DNA of 6,683 bases, taken from contig JAJYOS010000369.1 of assembly GCA_021796055.1 (NCBI GenBank), forward strand, positions 1-6,683. Reading direction: 5' to 3'. A model generated the notes under the pieces. That model searched no databases, was not told the DNA's origin, and worked only from the letters and a program-made list of their open reading frames with translations. The translations under genes and the position numbers were made by a program. Source of the stretch: Bacteroidota bacterium (GTDB taxonomy: Bacteria > Bacteroidota > Kryptoniia > Kryptoniales > JAKASW01). Below, piece after piece: positions 6,418 to 6,683 of the stretch. Numbering within the stretch: position 1 is the first letter of the stretch; each line of letters begins with the position of its first letter.

Positions 6418-6683
6418 TCAGGCTCTCGCTTCGCTCGTTGTGGCGGCCTTTGTCGATTTCTCGACGAGACGCAAAAGCTCGCCCGCATCGATTATCATGA
6501 TTACTCTGCCGTCGCCCAATATCGTGGAACCTGCTATTCCGGGAATGTTCTTCAGGTAAGCGCCGAGAGGCTTTATCACGATTTCTTTCTGACCAATCAG
6601 CCGGTCAACCACAATTCCGAATTTCTTGTTTGCCACACCGACGACGACGGTGTAAAACGCCTTGACACCCGTGTCTCTTCCTG
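6418..6683 (-). CDS. cheA: Chemotaxis histidine kinase CheA, C-terminal fragment (cut by window edge)
   Basis: The frame enters from the right edge, and the last 87 residues are visible. They read GRDTGVKAFYTVVVGVANKK then FGIVVDRLIGQKEIVIKPLG and NIPGIAGSTILGDGRVIMIID, which is the end of the CheA P5 regulatory domain. P5 is CheW-like and docks the kinase to CheW and receptors. The IAGSTILGDGRV block is the CheA signature and is not seen in stand-alone CheW, which is the main alternative. The tail after LLRLVEKS is a short Ala/Thr-rich end. The histidine (P1) and kinase domains are outside the window. The stop TGA (6418-6420) lies one base before the cheB ATG, so the two are very probably co-transcribed and translationally coupled. 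Confidence 0.92.
   Translation of the reverse strand, partial: GRDTGVKAFYTVVVGVANKKFGIVVDRLIGQKEIVIKPLGAYLKNIPGIAGSTILGDGRVIMIIDAGELLRLVEKSTKAATTSEARA

Noticed and set aside
6418..6636. Stand-alone 72-residue CheW-like protein starting at a GTG
   Set aside because: The frame continues in phase to the window edge with typical CheA P5 sequence (FYTVVVGV), so the GTG is an internal valine codon of cheA.

Overview
The window looks like a stretch of a Gram-negative, flagellated or at least chemotactic bacterial chromosome. An outer-membrane barrel protein (DUF5916 type), a sigma-54 activator and a CheA/CheB pair all point that way. The DUF5916 barrel is most typical of the Bacteroidota/Ignavibacteria (FCB) group, Acidobacteria and Gemmatimonadota, so an uncultivated FCB-like lineage is my best guess; the sequence alone does not settle it. 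Base composition looks close to balanced and no gene stands out as foreign. I see no mobile element, CRISPR array, tRNA or rRNA.

Layout. (1) 2-751, plus strand: C-terminal part of an NtrC-family sigma-54-dependent response regulator, cut by the left edge. (2) 888-1964, minus: a complete NiCoT (HoxN/NixA-type) nickel/cobalt permease, convergent with the regulator. (3) 2004-2198: a divergent promoter region with a good sigma70-type promoter for the permease and an imperfect direct repeat overlapping it. (4) 2199-4469, plus: a 756-residue secreted protein with an N-terminal CBM9-like domain and a DUF5916 beta-barrel. (5) 4470-4922: 453 bases with no convincing gene, but with tandem Shine-Dalgarno-like repeats, hairpins and a perfect TTGACA box. 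(6) 4923-5285, plus: a small DksA/TraR-type zinc-finger protein with a strong ribosome binding site. (7) 5355-6416 and 6418-6683, both minus: cheB and the end of cheA, separated by one base and convergent with the zinc-finger gene.

How the genes work together. Only cheA-cheB form an evident operon: CheA phosphorylates CheB, which then demethylates or deamidates chemoreceptors. The permease and the outer-membrane barrel share a divergent intergenic region, so joint control (for instance metal-responsive) is possible but unproven. The sigma-54 regulator and the DksA-like protein both act on transcription, but nothing here links them to their neighbours, and I found no convincing -24/-12 promoter in the non-coding stretches I checked.

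I do not see a clearly new multi-gene system. The points most worth a second look are the DksA-like protein that keeps its zinc finger but not the canonical coiled-coil tip motif, the divergent permease/barrel pair with its repeat, and the long structured gap before the zinc-finger gene.
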